Assembly (NCBI RefSeq): GCF_002953255.1
Contig: NZ_CP026498.1
Span: 4,969,133 to 5,033,132, forward strand
Reading direction: 5' to 3'
Source of the DNA: Streptomyces sp. CB01881
GTDB lineage: Bacteria; Actinomycetota; Actinomycetes; Streptomycetales; Streptomycetaceae
Length of the DNA: 64,000 bases
The notes under the pieces are model-generated. The model searched no databases. It was not told the DNA's origin and worked only from the letters and a program-made list of their open reading frames with translations. A program made the position numbers and the translations under genes. Positions 25,742 through 35,361 of this stretch are shown here, one piece after another. Within the stretch, counting starts at the first letter, position 1. Every line of letters starts with the position of its first letter.

Positions 25742-26686
25742 ATGCCTCGTCCCCCTCTGCCCTCCCTCCCGGCCCGGTACCGGACGCGGCCGGCGACCGC
25801 CGCCGATGCCCCGGCGATCCATCGGCTGATCACCGCGCGGGCGCGGGAGCTGCCCGGCGGCCTCGACAGCGCGCCCGAGGGCGGCCTCGACGCCGTGGCC
25901 GCCGACCTCGAACTGCCCGGACTGGACCCGGCGCGCGACACCCTGCTGGTCGAGGACGCGGCGGGCCGGGTCGTCGGGCGCGCGTGGGTGCACGGACGCC
26001 GGAGCAAGGTGGACGTCCACCCGGCCCACCGCGGCGGGGGGTTGGGCGCCGCACTGCTCGACTGGGCCGAGGCGCGGGCCCGGGAGGCCGGCGGCGAGCG
26101 GCTCTCGCAGACCCTGCCGGACGGCGACCGGGCGGCCGCCGGGCTGCTGCGCTCGCGCGGCTACGAGCCGTTCGTCACCGAGTGGCTGCTGGAGATCGCG
26201 CTGCCCGCCGCGGGCGGGGTGCCCGCCCCGCCGGACGGCGTCACCGTGCGGCCGTTCCGGCCCGGGGACGAGCGCGCCGCGTACCAGCTGACCGAGGACG
26301 CCTTCGACGAGTGGCAGCAGCGGCGCAAACCCTACGAGGAGTGGGCGCTGCACACCGTCGAGCGGGACACCTTCGCTCCCGCGCTCTCGCCGGTGGCGTT
26401 CGCGGGCGGCGAGATGGTCGGCGCGGTGCTGTCGCTGGACCTGCCGCACACCGGCGAGGGCTACGTCGAGCGGGTCGCGGTACGGCGGGACCACCGCAAC
26501 CGGGGGATCGCCCGGACGCTGCTGCACGAGGCCTTCCACGCGTTCCACCGGCGCGGGCGGCAGGCGTGCACACTGTGGACGCACTCGGAGACGGGCGCGC
26601 TGTCGCTGTACCAGCGGGTGGGGATGACGGTGCGGCGCAGCTCGTCCGTCTACGGCAAGGCCCTCGTCCGTGCCTCGGACGGGTGA
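25742..26686 (+). CDS. tandem-GNAT N-acetyltransferase
   Basis: A 314-residue protein with two GNAT folds. The first (about 10-150) has VDVHPAHRGGGLGAALLDWAEARA, a good acetyl-CoA pyrophosphate loop. The second (about 165-305) has VERVAVRRDHRNRGIARTLLHEAFHAF and ends YQRVGMTVRRSSSVYGK. The arrangement resembles mycothiol synthase MshD, but I do not see enough to call it that; the acyl acceptor is unknown. ATG at 25742 follows a weak GGCGCAGAG. It converges on the DUF4291 gene with only 12 bases between stops. Confidence 0.85.
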   Translation: MPRPPLPSLPARYRTRPATAADAPAIHRLITARARELPGGLDSAPEGGLDAVAADLELPGLDPARDTLLVEDAAGRVVGRAWVHGRRSKVDVHPAHRGGGLGAALLDWAEARAREAGGERLSQTLPDGDRAAAGLLRSRGYEPFVTEWLLEIALPAAGGVPAPPDGVTVRPFRPGDERAAYQLTEDAFDEWQQRRKPYEEWALHTVERDTFAPALSPVAFAGGEMVGAVLSLDLPHTGEGYVERVAVRRDHRNRGIARTLLHEAFHAFHRRGRQACTLWTHSETGALSLYQRVGMTVRRSSSVYGKALVRASDG

Positions 26687-26698
26687 CCCGGACGGGCG

Positions 26699-27271
26699 TC
26701 AGGCGAGCCGTCGGGCCAGCTCCGCCGGCAGCGGGTAGGGCCGCTCCGGCGGGAGGAGGCGCTGGGCCTTGGCCGTCTGGCCGTTCTGCACCAGGGCGGC
26801 GATCTTCCGGACCTGCGGGGTGAGGTCGGTGATCCCGGTGATCCACTCCTCGGCGTAGGCGCGGATCAGCGAGCGGCCGACGCCGACCTGGATGCTGTAG
26901 TGGTTCAGCGCGGCGCCGCGCAGGGACCGCTCGGGGTCCCACTGCACGTGGACCTCGGCGCGGGCGACGGCGGCCGGGTCGGCGGTGGTCAGGACGGCGC
27001 GGGAGAGCGCCTCCTCCCAGCCCGCACGGGTGATCCGGACGGCGAGGACGCGCTCCTGGCCGGGCTTCTGCGCCCAGTTGCTGCGGTGCATGAGCCAGCG
27101 GAAGGACGGCTTGATCCACGTCATCCGCCCGAAGGAGAACGGCGGCACGAAGCGGCCCGCCGCCACCGTCGGACCGGCCACGGCCGGGGCGTAGGCCTGG
27201 TACACGACGATGGTGGAGGCGTCGTGGTCGGCACGGATCTCACGGAGGCTCGGCTGCTGCACGGGGTCCAC
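26699..27271 (-). CDS. DUF4291 family protein
   Basis: A 190-residue protein matching DUF4291 in recognisable blocks: [18 protein letters not shown] near the N-terminus, [41 protein letters not shown] in the middle, and [11 protein letters not shown] with [28 protein letters not shown] later. The biochemical function of the family is not established. No signal or membrane segment, so probably cytosolic. Start is GTG at 27271 or 27262; neither has a strong ribosome site. Stand-alone gene, convergent with the acetyltransferase. Confidence 0.85.
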   Translation of the reverse strand: MDPVQQPSLREIRADHDASTIVVYQAYAPAVAGPTVAAGRFVPPFSFGRMTWIKPSFRWLMHRSNWAQKPGQERVLAVRITRAGWEEALSRAVLTTADPAAVARAEVHVQWDPERSLRGAALNHYSIQVGVGRSLIRAYAEEWITGITDLTPQVRKIAALVQNGQTAKAQRLLPPERPYPLPAELARRLA

Positions 27272-27460
27272 CGTGCCCGCCGGCCACCGCCCGGGGCGAA
27301 CGGTTTTCCGCCGCGGGTGCCGGAGCCGGCGGCGCGGCGCACGGCCGGCCGAAGGCCCGGCGCAGAGCGGGTGGCCGCCCCGTGCGGGCCGTGAGGGGTC
27401 CGGTAAAATTCGGCCCCGGAACCCGCACGGCGGGTTGTTTCGGGGGCGGAGCAGAGCGGC

Positions 27461-28594
27461 ATGACGGCTGGAATCGATCAGGACATCTCCGGCTCACCCG
27501 ACGTACCCGCCGAGCTGAGCCGGCGCTACCTCGACCTGCTCGGCGACGTCTCCCGGACCGGACGACTGCTCCGCCGCAGCGAGTTGGAGAGCCTGCGGAC
27601 GCTCGGCGAGCGCGGGGCGGAGACCGGCCACGGGCTGCAGCGGATGGCGGCGCACTGCCTGGCCGCCACCCGGCAGGCCTGGCGGACGCTGCCCGGGATC
27701 ACCGCCGCCGTGACCGTCGCCGACCTGCGCCGCACCGGTGACGCCGTGCTCGCCGCGACCGAGGCGGCGCTCGCCGCGCTGGGCGAGGGGCACGAGCGGG
27801 CGCAGCGGACGGCGGTGCGCCAGGAGGAGGCGGCGCGGCGGGAGTTCATCGACGACCTGCTGTACGGGCGCAGCGACCTCGGCCTGCTCGCCGAGCACGC
27901 CGAGCGGTTCGGGCTGCGGCTGGCCGGCGGGTACTCCGTCGCGGTGGCGGTCGGCGACGTGCCCTACGCGGATGTCCACCCGCTGGTGCACCGGGTGGAG
28001 CGGGAGCTGGTGGGCCGGTTCGGCGACCGGGACGTGCTACTGGCGACCAAGGACGGCCGGCTGGTCTGCATCGCGCCCGACTGCGACCGCGCGGTGCTGG
28101 AGGCCTTCGCCGACCTGGCGCTGCGTCCGGGCCAGGGCTACCGGCCGGTGCTGCGGGTGGCGACCGGCCGCCGGCACTCGGGCGCGGGCGGCGTGGTGCA
28201 CAGCTACGAGGAGGCGCTGGGCGCGCTGGACTACGCGGAGCGGCTGGCGCTGCCCGCACAGCGGTTGAAGGCGGAGGAGCTGCTGGTCTTCCCGGTGCTG
28301 ATGCGCGACCGGGAGGCCATGGCCGACCTGGTGCGCAATGTGCTGGGCCCGCTGACCGCGGCCAGGGGCGGCGCCCGGCCGCTGCTGGACACCATCGCGG
28401 TGCAGGCCGAGACCGGGTACGTGAACGCGGAGGCGGCCCGCCGGCTGGGCCTGAGCGTGCGGACGCTCGGCTACCGGCTGGAGCGGATCCGTGCGCTGAC
28501 CGGCTACGACCCGGCGGACGCGCTGCACCGCTACACCCTGGAGACCGCCGCGATGGGCGCGCGGCTGCTGAACTGGCCCGAACAGGTGCTCTGA
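27461..28594 (+). CDS. PucR-family transcriptional regulator
   Basis: A 377-residue regulator. The N-terminal 130 residues are helical with no named domain, then a GGDEF-like/CdaR middle region (about 135-290; [23 protein letters not shown]). The C-terminal helix-turn-helix is diagnostic of PucR (about 305-370; [56 protein letters not shown]). ATG at 27461 has only a weak GGGGGCGGAG upstream. Target genes are not obvious: downstream lies a 535-bp non-coding region holding an imperfect TGCCAAG/CCTGGCA dyad (28632-28666) and then an SDR gene. Confidence 0.88.
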   Translation: MTAGIDQDISGSPDVPAELSRRYLDLLGDVSRTGRLLRRSELESLRTLGERGAETGHGLQRMAAHCLAATRQAWRTLPGITAAVTVADLRRTGDAVLAATEAALAALGEGHERAQRTAVRQEEAARREFIDDLLYGRSDLGLLAEHAERFGLRLAGGYSVAVAVGDVPYADVHPLVHRVERELVGRFGDRDVLLATKDGRLVCIAPDCDRAVLEAFADLALRPGQGYRPVLRVATGRRHSGAGGVVHSYEEALGALDYAERLALPAQRLKAEELLVFPVLMRDREAMADLVRNVLGPLTAARGGARPLLDTIAVQAETGYVNAEAARRLGLSVRTLGYRLERIRALTGYDPADALHRYTLETAAMGARLLNWPEQVL

Positions 28595-29020
28595 CCGACG
28601 GCCCGCACCGGCGCCGCCGCGTGTTCCAGGGTGCCAAGACGGCGTCAAGACTGCCGGATCCTGGCAATGTGCGAACCGGCTCCGGGCTGTCACGATCACC
28701 GTGGCGCGCCGGAGGGGGCGCCACGGGAGCAGGCAGGGGGCGTGGCCCGGCGGGGGGATCGTCGAGGCCGGGCCGGGCTTCCCGGCGGCGTTCCCCTCCT
28801 TCGCACCGATGGTGGTCACCGGGTACCGGCTGCTCGTCCTGCCCGGTGGCGTCGGGGCCGACGCCCTGCACGGGGGTCACGGCGTCGGCCGCGGGGGCCG
28901 GGGTCCCGCACGGGGTCACGGCGCCGATCCCCACATCGGCGTCGCGACCGGGGGCACCCGGGGCACGACGCCGGCCACCACGGAGACGGGGCCGGCGGCG
29001 AGGCCCGCCCCCGACCTCGG

Positions 29021-29074
29021 CCCGCACCCGCACCCGCACCCGCACCCGCACCCGCACCCGCACCCGCACCCGCA
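29021..29074. repeat. hexamer tandem repeat (CCCGCA)x9
   Basis: Nine perfect copies of CCCGCA run from 29021 to 29074, ending 55 bases before the SDR start codon. Read in the SDR frame they would give a His-Pro run, but the downstream ATG at 29130 has the ribosome site, so I treat them as upstream of the gene. Copy number could vary by slippage. Confidence 0.95.
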
Positions 29075-29078
29075 CGGG

Positions 29079-29098
29079 ATGTTACTGCTCGGTAGCAT
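29079..29098 (+). promoter_or_regulatory. candidate TetR-type operator before the SDR gene
   Basis: A 20-bp imperfect palindrome with arms ATGTTACTG and CGGTAGCAT (29079-29098) sits 31 bases before the SDR start. The pattern resembles operators of TetR regulators of fatty-acid or SDR genes; no TetR gene is adjacent. Confidence 0.4.
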
Positions 29099-29129
29099 CG
29101 CCGGAGGGAGAACTCTTCGAGGGGGCGCG

Positions 29130-29882
29130 ATGGAACGGCAGCGGACCGCGGTGGTGTCCGGGGGTGGGACGGGGATCGGGCGGGCGATCGCCGCCGAACT
29201 CGCCGGGGAGGGCTACCGGGTGGCGATCCTCGGCCGGCGGGCCGAGGTGCTGGCGCACACGGCCGCCGCGATCGGTGCGGGCGTGGTGCCGGTCGCGGCC
29301 GACCTGACCGTGGCCGCCGAGGTGGAGCGGGCCGCCGAGGAGATCGCGGCACTGGGGCCGGTGGACGTGCTCGTCAACAACGCGGGCGCGGTGATCACCC
29401 CGCCCGCCGACGCCGGCCTGGCGGCGCTCGCCGAGGCCTGGCGGCGCGACCTGGACACCAACCTGCTGACCGCCGTCCTGCTCACCACCGCACTGGCCGG
29501 CCACCTCCGGCGCCCCGGCGGCCGGCTGATCCTGATCAGCTCCGCGGCCGCCCAGCGCGGCGGCGCCGGCCCCCACTCGGCCGGCTCGTACGCGGCCGCC
29601 AAGGCCGCCCTGCACGGCTGGGCGTTCGGCCTGGCCCGCCAGTTCGGGCCGGACGGGATCACCGTCAACGTCCTCGCGCCGGGCTACGTCGCGGACACCG
29701 AGATCTTCGGCGCCGACTGGAGCGAGGAGTTCCACGCCGGCAAGGTCGCCGCCACCCTGGTCGGCCGCGCCGGCACCCCCGAGGACGTCGCCGCCGCCGT
29801 CTCCTACCTGGCCTCGCCCCGCGCGGGCTACCTGACCGGCCAGATCATCGGCCTCAACGGTGGCGCGGTCCTGGGCCGTTGA
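29130..29882 (+). CDS. short-chain dehydrogenase/reductase (classical SDR)
   Basis: A 250-residue NAD(P)(H)-dependent oxidoreductase. The cofactor motif SGGGTGIGRAIA is at residues 10-21, NNAGAV in strand beta-4, and the catalytic Ser-Tyr-Lys set lies in LILISSAAAQR and GSYAAAKAALHG (YxxxK with Y near 151). PGYVADTEIF and GQIIGLNGGAVLGR complete the fold. An arginine near position 38 (LGRR) suggests NADP preference. The ATG at 29130 follows GAGGGGG; an upstream extension through the His-Pro hexamer run is rejected. Substrate unknown. Confidence 0.92.
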   Translation: MERQRTAVVSGGGTGIGRAIAAELAGEGYRVAILGRRAEVLAHTAAAIGAGVVPVAADLTVAAEVERAAEEIAALGPVDVLVNNAGAVITPPADAGLAALAEAWRRDLDTNLLTAVLLTTALAGHLRRPGGRLILISSAAAQRGGAGPHSAGSYAAAKAALHGWAFGLARQFGPDGITVNVLAPGYVADTEIFGADWSEEFHAGKVAATLVGRAGTPEDVAAAVSYLASPRAGYLTGQIIGLNGGAVLGR

Positions 29883-29965
29883 GGCCGCGCCGGTCCGCCG
29901 GGACAACGGCCGCCCCGCCCGGCACGACCGGAGTGCACGTCACCACCCCGGCCGTGCACCGGCCC

Positions 29966-30021
29966 GTCGGTCCGTCGGTCCGTCGGTCCGTCGGTCCGTC
30001 GGTCCGTCGGTCCGTCGGTCC
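29966..30021. repeat. octamer tandem repeat (GTCGGTCC)x7
   Basis: Seven perfect copies of GTCGGTCC fill 29966-30021 between the convergent SDR and ferredoxin-reductase genes. GGTCC is partly self-complementary with GGACC just outside, so the transcript may fold, but no clear terminator stem is seen. Probably a length-variable microsatellite. Confidence 0.95.
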
Positions 30022-30039
30022 GCCGGGACGCCCGGCAGG

Positions 30040-31647
30040 TCAGCGGCGTGCCGCGGCCAGCAGCTCGGGCACGGTGGCGAACTTGACGCGGGGGCGGCCG
30101 GCGGCCTCGCCGAGGGTGCGTTCGGTGCGGTCGATGGCGCGGAGCTGCTTGAGCCCGAGGGAGTCCGGGCGGCGGGTGCGGACGAGGCGGGCGAAGTCCC
30201 TGGCGGTGCCGGTCGGCTCGGGGAGGGCGCCGGCGACGGCGTCGTCGAGGAAGGCGTCGACGGTCTGCTGGGCACAGGCCCGGTTGGCGCCGATGCCGCC
30301 GGAGGGGCCGCGCTTGGCCCAGCCGACGACGTAGGTGCCGGGCAGCGGCCGGCCGGTGGCCGGGTCGAGGACGCGGCCGTCACGGCTCGGGAGGGCGGCG
30401 GCGTCCCGGTCGAAGGGGAGGCCGGGCACGGGCACACCGCGGTAGCCGATGGACCGCACGACCAGGCCGGCCTCGATCACCGTGCCGCCCGCCTCGACGC
30501 CCGTCACGCGGTCGTCGCCGGCCAGCGCGGTGGGCGTGGTGAGGAAGCGCAGCACGATCCGCCGGCCGGGGCGCGGCGGCCGCGCGGTGTCGACGGTCTC
30601 CATCGGAAGTCCCGCGAGCAGCGCGGCCTTGGAGCCGGGCGCGGCGGCGTCGACGGCGGCCCGGACGTCCGGGTGGTCCTCGACGACGAGGTCGACACCG
30701 GGCAGGTGCCGCAGGGCGAGGAACTCGGGCCGCGTCCAGGCGGCGTCCTCCGGGCCGCGCCGGGCGAGCAGCACGACCTCGCGCACCCGGCTGCCGCGCA
30801 GGGCGGCGAGGGCGTGGTCGGCGATGTCGGTGGCGGCGAGCTGCCCGGGGTCGAGGAGGAGGATCCGGGCGACGTCGACGGCGACGTTGCCGTTGCCGAT
30901 GACGACGACGCGTTCGGCGGTGAGGTCGACGGCGTCGGCGGGCACGGTGGGGTCGGCGTTGTACCAGCCGACGAGGGTGGTGGCGGGCAGGCTGCCGGGG
31001 AGGTCCTCGCCGGGCAGGCCGAGCCGGCGGTCGGCGGCGGCACCGACGGCGTAGACCACCGCGTGGTGGTGGGCGGCGAGTTCGGCGTGGGTGAGGTCGC
31101 GGCCGATCTCGACGTTGAGGTGGACGGTCAGGCGCGGGTGGTGGAAGACGGACGCGAAGCTCTCGGCGATCCGCTTGGTGGCCTGGTGGTCGGGGGCGAC
31201 GCCGTGCCGGAGCAGTCCGCCGGCGACCGGCAGGCGGTCGATCATGGTGATCTCGGCGCCGGTGGTGCGCAGCAGCGACTGGGCGGTGTAGCCCGCGGAG
31301 GGGCCGGTGCCGACGATGGCGATGCGCGGCGTGCCGAGGCCGCCCGGCAGGCTGCGGGGGAAGGTCGGCGCTCCCCAGGCGTGGTCGCTGGGGTGGTCGC
31401 GGTAGTAGTCGCGGTTGAGGTCGCCGAAGACGGCGTCGGGCCCGGCGAGCCGGTCGACGGGGTGGACGGCGTCGACCGGGCAGGCGTCGGCGCAGGCGCC
31501 GCAGTCGATGCAGGCGGCCGGGTCGATGTACAGCATGTCGGTGCTGCCGAAGTCCGGTTCCCCGGGGGTGGGGTGGATGCAGTTGACCGGGCAGACGGAG
31601 ACGCAGGACGCGTCGTTGCAGCAGGTCTGGGTGATCGCGTAGGCCAT
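30040..31647 (-). CDS. ferredoxin-fused NADPH:ferredoxin reductase (FprB type)
   Basis: A 535-residue fusion. Residues 1-75 form a ferredoxin domain with two cysteine clusters: CCNDASCVSVCPVNC (irregular, suited to a 3Fe-4S or 7Fe type) and CIDCGACADACPVDAVHP (4Fe-4S). A glutathione-reductase-type flavoprotein follows: FAD site IAIVGTGPSAGYTAQ (about 108), NADPH site VVVIGNGNVAVDVARIL (about 250) and the C-terminal YVVGWAKRGPSGGIGANR segment. It moves electrons from NADPH through FAD and FeS clusters. It lies 53 bases downstream of the diiron oxygenase gene on the same strand, and is therefore the obvious electron donor for it. ATG at 31647 is clear. Confidence 0.92.
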   Translation of the reverse strand: MAYAITQTCCNDASCVSVCPVNCIHPTPGEPDFGSTDMLYIDPAACIDCGACADACPVDAVHPVDRLAGPDAVFGDLNRDYYRDHPSDHAWGAPTFPRSLPGGLGTPRIAIVGTGPSAGYTAQSLLRTTGAEITMIDRLPVAGGLLRHGVAPDHQATKRIAESFASVFHHPRLTVHLNVEIGRDLTHAELAAHHHAVVYAVGAAADRRLGLPGEDLPGSLPATTLVGWYNADPTVPADAVDLTAERVVVIGNGNVAVDVARILLLDPGQLAATDIADHALAALRGSRVREVVLLARRGPEDAAWTRPEFLALRHLPGVDLVVEDHPDVRAAVDAAAPGSKAALLAGLPMETVDTARPPRPGRRIVLRFLTTPTALAGDDRVTGVEAGGTVIEAGLVVRSIGYRGVPVPGLPFDRDAAALPSRDGRVLDPATGRPLPGTYVVGWAKRGPSGGIGANRACAQQTVDAFLDDAVAGALPEPTGTARDFARLVRTRRPDSLGLKQLRAIDRTERTLGEAAGRPRVKFATVPELLAAARR

Positions 31648-31700
31648 GGCCGGGAGTGGTCCTCGCTGCGTGGGGGTCGGGGGGCCGGTACGGCGGGGGG

Positions 31701-32627
31701 TCAGAGCATGTGGACGCGGCGGTAGACCGCCGCGGAGGCCTTGGTGAGCAGGCCGCACTCGGCGAGGAAGGCCATCAGGTGGCGCGAGCTGGTGCGCATC
31801 ATCGCCTTGCGGTGCTCGTTGGCGCGCACCTCGGCGACGGCCCGCTCGCGGTCGAGCCCGGCGGCCGTGTAGACGCCGGGGTGCACCATGCTGCTGACGA
31901 TGACGTAGGCCCCGGCGGCGATCCCCGTCGCGGCGGCCCGCCGGCGCGCGGGCGAGGCCCCGCGCATCCGCTCGCGGATCTGCTGGCGGGCGAACTTCAT
32001 GTGCCGGGACTCCTCGACCACGTGGATCCGGGAGGTGCCGCGGACGATGTCGAGGACGTTCCCGCCGCGCATCCAGTCGCGCTGCATGACGTCGAGCACC
32101 TCCTCGGCGACCAGGATGCCGCCGTAGGCGAGTTCGCCCCGGGCGGTGGCCTTGAAGAGGCGGCCGGCCTGGGCGATCACCGGGTTCGGCCGGTACTGGG
32201 GGACGCCCATCTTCTCGCAGGCGCGGGCGAACATGATCGAGTGCCGGCACTCGTCGGCGATCTCGGTGAGGGCGAAGCGGAACTCGGCGCCGGCCGGGTT
32301 CTTGAGGTACTGGTCGCGCAGCACCATCTGCTGGAGGATCATCTCGAACCAGATGCCGGTGGTCATGATCGAGCAGACCTCGTGCCGGGTCAGGGTGACC
32401 CGCTGCTCCTCGGTCATCTCGTCCCAGAGCCGGGTGCCGTAGAGGGTGCTCCACTCGGCGTTGAGCCCGTAGTCGCCCGCGGGGAGCGGGGCGTCCCAGT
32501 CGATCTCGGTCGCCGGGTCGTAGGAGAGGGTCGCGGCCGAGTCGAGCAGCCGCTTCGAGACGTCGTCGTCGGCCTCGGTGTGGCCGTGGATTCCTGCCGC
32601 CGCGCCGGTCGCGCCGGTCCGGGTCAT
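31701..32627 (-). CDS. AurF-like non-heme diiron oxygenase
   Basis: A 308-residue protein of the AurF/p-aminobenzoate N-oxygenase family. Helix-borne iron ligands are recognisable in order: the first Glu in LTRHEVCSIM, ExxxH-type pair in EIADECRHSIMF, a Glu in LVAEEVLDVMQRDW, and His/Glu/His in IHVVEESRHMKFARQQI. Family members oxidise aryl amines to nitro groups or oxygenate other small molecules using O2 and an external reductase. ATG at 32627 follows CTGGAGG by 6 bases. Transcribed with the ferredoxin reductase. No biosynthetic enzymes are nearby, so the substrate is unknown. Confidence 0.87.
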   Translation of the reverse strand: MTRTGATGAAAGIHGHTEADDDVSKRLLDSAATLSYDPATEIDWDAPLPAGDYGLNAEWSTLYGTRLWDEMTEEQRVTLTRHEVCSIMTTGIWFEMILQQMVLRDQYLKNPAGAEFRFALTEIADECRHSIMFARACEKMGVPQYRPNPVIAQAGRLFKATARGELAYGGILVAEEVLDVMQRDWMRGGNVLDIVRGTSRIHVVEESRHMKFARQQIRERMRGASPARRRAAATGIAAGAYVIVSSMVHPGVYTAAGLDRERAVAEVRANEHRKAMMRTSSRHLMAFLAECGLLTKASAAVYRRVHML

Positions 32628-32673
32628 GACTGCCTCCAGGTGCATGCCCTGCGCGGGCTTCCCGCCGTTCCCG

Positions 32674-32698
32674 CTTATTAGACGGAGAGTACAATAAG
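32674..32698 (-). promoter_or_regulatory. candidate operator/promoter of the diiron oxygenase operon
   Basis: An AT-rich island in very GC-rich surroundings: CTTATT (32674-32679) and AATAAG (32693-32698) are perfect inverted arms 13 bases apart. It lies about 47 bases upstream of the oxygenase start, where a TetR-type repressor would block transcription. No TetR gene is adjacent. Confidence 0.55.
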
Positions 32699-32889
32699 AG
32701 CCCCGGAGCGAGAAGCCCCCGCGCATCCGCCGGTACGCGCCCGCCCCGCCCACGCACCCCGCACCCCGCGCGTCACGCATCCGCGCGTGCCCCTGCCCGG
32801 CCGAGTCCTGGCGGCCGAGGGATGATGGCGGAGGCGGACGTGAGCGGCCGGTCGACGGCCGACGTGGCGAGAACACATCCGAGGTGCGC

Positions 32890-35361
32890 ATGGACAGCCG
32901 GCGGTTCCCCTTCGTCGACAGCGCGGCCGGGGCCCTGCTCGACGCGGACGGCAGGATCATCCGCTGGACGCCGGAGGCCGAGCAGCTGCTCTCCCTGCGC
33001 GCCGACCAGGCATGCGGCCGGCGCGTCCGGGAGCTGCTCGCCGATCCGGCCACCTGGCCCGCCCTGCTGGCGGAGCGGGCACCGGACGCCTGGTCCGGCC
33101 GGGCCGTGGTGCGCTCGGGGCGGGGCGAGGAGCTGGGGATCGTCTTCCAGGTGCTGCCGCTCGCGGACGGCGGGGAGGGCGCCCCCGCTCCCGCCTCCCG
33201 CTACTTCGTCCTCGCCGCCCCCGCCGGTCTGGTCGCCCAGTGGCGGCAGGACCAGGCGTTCACCCGGGAGCTGTTCCTCCAGGACCGCGTCGGCCTCGCC
33301 GTCTTCGACGAGCGGCTGCGGCTGATCAGGACCAACACCCACCTGCTCCCCTACACCGGCCTCCCGCCGAACCTGAACGGCCACCGCCTCGGCGACTTCC
33401 TCCAGCCCGACGACGCGGCGACGGTCGAACGCCACCTCCACGACGTGCTGGAGACCGGCCGGCCGCTGGTGCTGACCGAGGAGCTCGTCCGGACGATCGA
33501 CAATCCGGGCACCGGCGCGGTGATGGCGGTCTCCGCGTTCCGGCTGCAGGCCCCCGACGGGCACGCGATCGGCGTCACCGCGCTCTTCACCGACGTCACC
33601 GAACTCCACCGCTCGGGCGAACGCCTGGCCGTGCTGCACCGGGCCACCGCGGCCGTCGGCGGCTCGCTCTCCGTGACCGGCACCGCCGAGGAGCTCGCCG
33701 CCGTCCTCGCGCCCGGGCTGGCCGACCTGGCGGTGGTCGAGGTCGCCGAGGCGGTGTTCACCGGCGAGGAGCCGACCCCCGACCGGGACGGCCGGCTGTG
33801 GCTGCGCCGGACCGCCGTCGCCGCGGGGCCCGGGACCGGCCCGCCCGCTGCCGGCCCCGCCGCCGACGCCGCCGACGCCGTCGGCGAGTCCGTCACGGTC
33901 CCGACCACCGAAGCCGCCACCGCCTCCCCCGCCGCCCTCTCCCCCACCGCGATGACCGCCCCGCTCCGGGCCCGCGGGGCCCTGCTCGGCCGGGTGACCG
34001 TCCGGCGGGCACCCGGCCGCCCGCCGTACGAGCCGGCCGACCTGGACCTGCTGCGCGAGATCGCCGCCCGGGCCGCCCTCGCCCTGGACAACGCGCGCCG
34101 CTACACCCGCGAGCGCCGGGCCGCCGTCGGGCTGCAACGCAGCCTGCTGCCGCCGTCGCAGGCGGAGACCGCCGCCGTCAGCGCCTCCAGCGTCTACCTG
34201 CCGACCGACACCGCCACCGGCGTCGGCGGCGACTGGTTCGACGTGATCCCGCTCTCCTCCGCCCGGGTCGCGCTGGTCACCGGGGACGTGGTCGGGCACG
34301 GGCTGGAGGCCAGCGCCACCATGGGGCGCCTGCGCACCGCCGTCCGCACCCTCGCCGACCTGGACCTGGAGCCGGACGAGCTGCTCGTCCACCTCGACGA
34401 CCTGGTCTCCCGGCTGCTGGTCGAGGCCGACGAGCCCGGTGGCCAACCCGGCGACCGGGCGGACGGCCGGACGGACGGCCGCCCGGAGGACGAGGGGTGG
34501 CCCGCCCCGCGCCGCGCCGTCGCCTCCGGCGCGACCTGCGTGTACGCGGTCTACGACCCGGTGTCCCGGCGGTGCGCGATCGCCTCCGCCGGCCACCCGC
34601 CGCCGGCCGTCGCCGCCCCGGACGGCACCGTCGAGTACGTGCCCGTGCAGCCGGGCCCGCCGCTGGGCGTCGGCGGCCTGCCGTTCGAGGTGACGGAGGT
34701 CGAACTGGCCCCCGGCAGCATCCTGGCGCTCTACACCGACGGCCTGATCCACGGCCGCGGCGGCGACCTCGACGACGGCATGGCCGAGCTCCGCCGCCGG
34801 CTCGCCCTGCCCGGCGTCACCACCACGCCGCTGCCCGAGCTCGGCCGGACCCTCGTCGCCGGCCGTCCCGCGGACCTGCGCGGCGACGACGTCACCCTGC
34901 TGCTGGCCCGCACCCGCGCGGTGCCGCCGGGGGCCACCGCCGTCTGGCCGGTGGACCCCGACCCCGCCGCCGTCGCCCTCGTCCGCGAGCGCACGGCGGA
35001 GCAGCTGCGCGCCTGGGGGCTGGAGGACCTGGTCTTCACCACCGAGCTGGTGCTCAGCGAGCTGGTCACCAACGCGATCCGCTACGCGGGCGGCCCGGTC
35101 GAGGTCCGGCTGATCCTCGCCGAGCGCCTGACCTGCGAGGTCTCCGACCCCAGCGCGACCCAGCCCAGGATGCGCCGGGCCCGCCTCACCGACGAGGGCG
35201 GCCGCGGCCTCTACCTGGTCGCCCAGCTCACCGACCGCTGGGGCAGCCGCTACACCCGCCACGGCAAGACCATCTGGGCCGAACAGGAACTGCCGCAGTC
35301 CCAGCCCCAGTCCAAGGAACCGCAGTCCAAGGAACCGCAGTCCCGGGAAGCGCAGCCCTAG
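32890..35361 (+). CDS. PAS/GAF-SpoIIE phosphatase fused to an RsbW-like ATPase
   Basis: An 823-residue soluble signalling protein. Two PAS-like domains (about 1-110 and 130-240; [20 protein letters not shown]), a GAF-like domain (about 255-415), a PP2C-type SpoIIE phosphatase (about 425-660) with metal-site blocks [24 protein letters not shown] and [20 protein letters not shown], then a GHKL ATPase (about 690-805; [23 protein letters not shown] and [13 protein letters not shown]). It combines phosphatase and anti-sigma-kinase-like modules, so it could set the phosphorylation of an anti-anti-sigma protein. The tail has repeated PQSKE units. ATG at 32890 follows GAGG; a GTG at 32884 is the alternative. 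Confidence 0.92.
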   Translation: MDSRRFPFVDSAAGALLDADGRIIRWTPEAEQLLSLRADQACGRRVRELLADPATWPALLAERAPDAWSGRAVVRSGRGEELGIVFQVLPLADGGEGAPAPASRYFVLAAPAGLVAQWRQDQAFTRELFLQDRVGLAVFDERLRLIRTNTHLLPYTGLPPNLNGHRLGDFLQPDDAATVERHLHDVLETGRPLVLTEELVRTIDNPGTGAVMAVSAFRLQAPDGHAIGVTALFTDVTELHRSGERLAVLHRATAAVGGSLSVTGTAEELAAVLAPGLADLAVVEVAEAVFTGEEPTPDRDGRLWLRRTAVAAGPGTGPPAAGPAADAADAVGESVTVPTTEAATASPAALSPTAMTAPLRARGALLGRVTVRRAPGRPPYEPADLDLLREIAARAALALDNARRYTRERRAAVGLQRSLLPPSQAETAAVSASSVYLPTDTATGVGGDWFDVIPLSSARVALVTGDVVGHGLEASATMGRLRTAVRTLADLDLEPDELLVHLDDLVSRLLVEADEPGGQPGDRADGRTDGRPEDEGWPAPRRAVASGATCVYAVYDPVSRRCAIASAGHPPPAVAAPDGTVEYVPVQPGPPLGVGGLPFEVTEVELAPGSILALYTDGLIHGRGGDLDDGMAELRRRLALPGVTTTPLPELGRTLVAGRPADLRGDDVTLLLARTRAVPPGATAVWPVDPDPAAVALVRERTAEQLRAWGLEDLVFTTELVLSELVTNAIRYAGGPVEVRLILAERLTCEVSDPSATQPRMRRARLTDEGGRGLYLVAQLTDRWGSRYTRHGKTIWAEQELPQSQPQSKEPQSKEPQSREAQP

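Larger units (their letters stand above)
28595..29129. other. intergenic region of 535 bp between PucR and SDR genes
   Basis: Frames through it are low-complexity and not protein-like. Signals seen: an imperfect inverted repeat TGCCAAG (28632-28638)/CCTGGCA (28660-28666), a GTCAAGAC segment at 28644-28651, nine hexamer repeats (29021-29074) and a 20-bp imperfect dyad (29079-29098) before the SDR gene. Possibly the remains of a lost PucR target gene. Confidence 0.5.

Noticed and set aside
29079..29087. ATG-TTA start that would carry a rare leucine TTA codon (bldA-type control)
   Set aside because: There is no ribosome site before it, and the region fits an operator better than coding sequence.
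28701..29129. N-terminal extension of the SDR including a His-Pro run
   Set aside because: The frame is open, but the GAGGGGG ribosome site and the canonical SDR length point to the ATG at 29130; the His-Pro run is just the CCCGCA repeat read in frame.
29966..30021. CRISPR-like array
   Set aside because: Units are 8 bases with no spacers, and no cas genes exist in the window.
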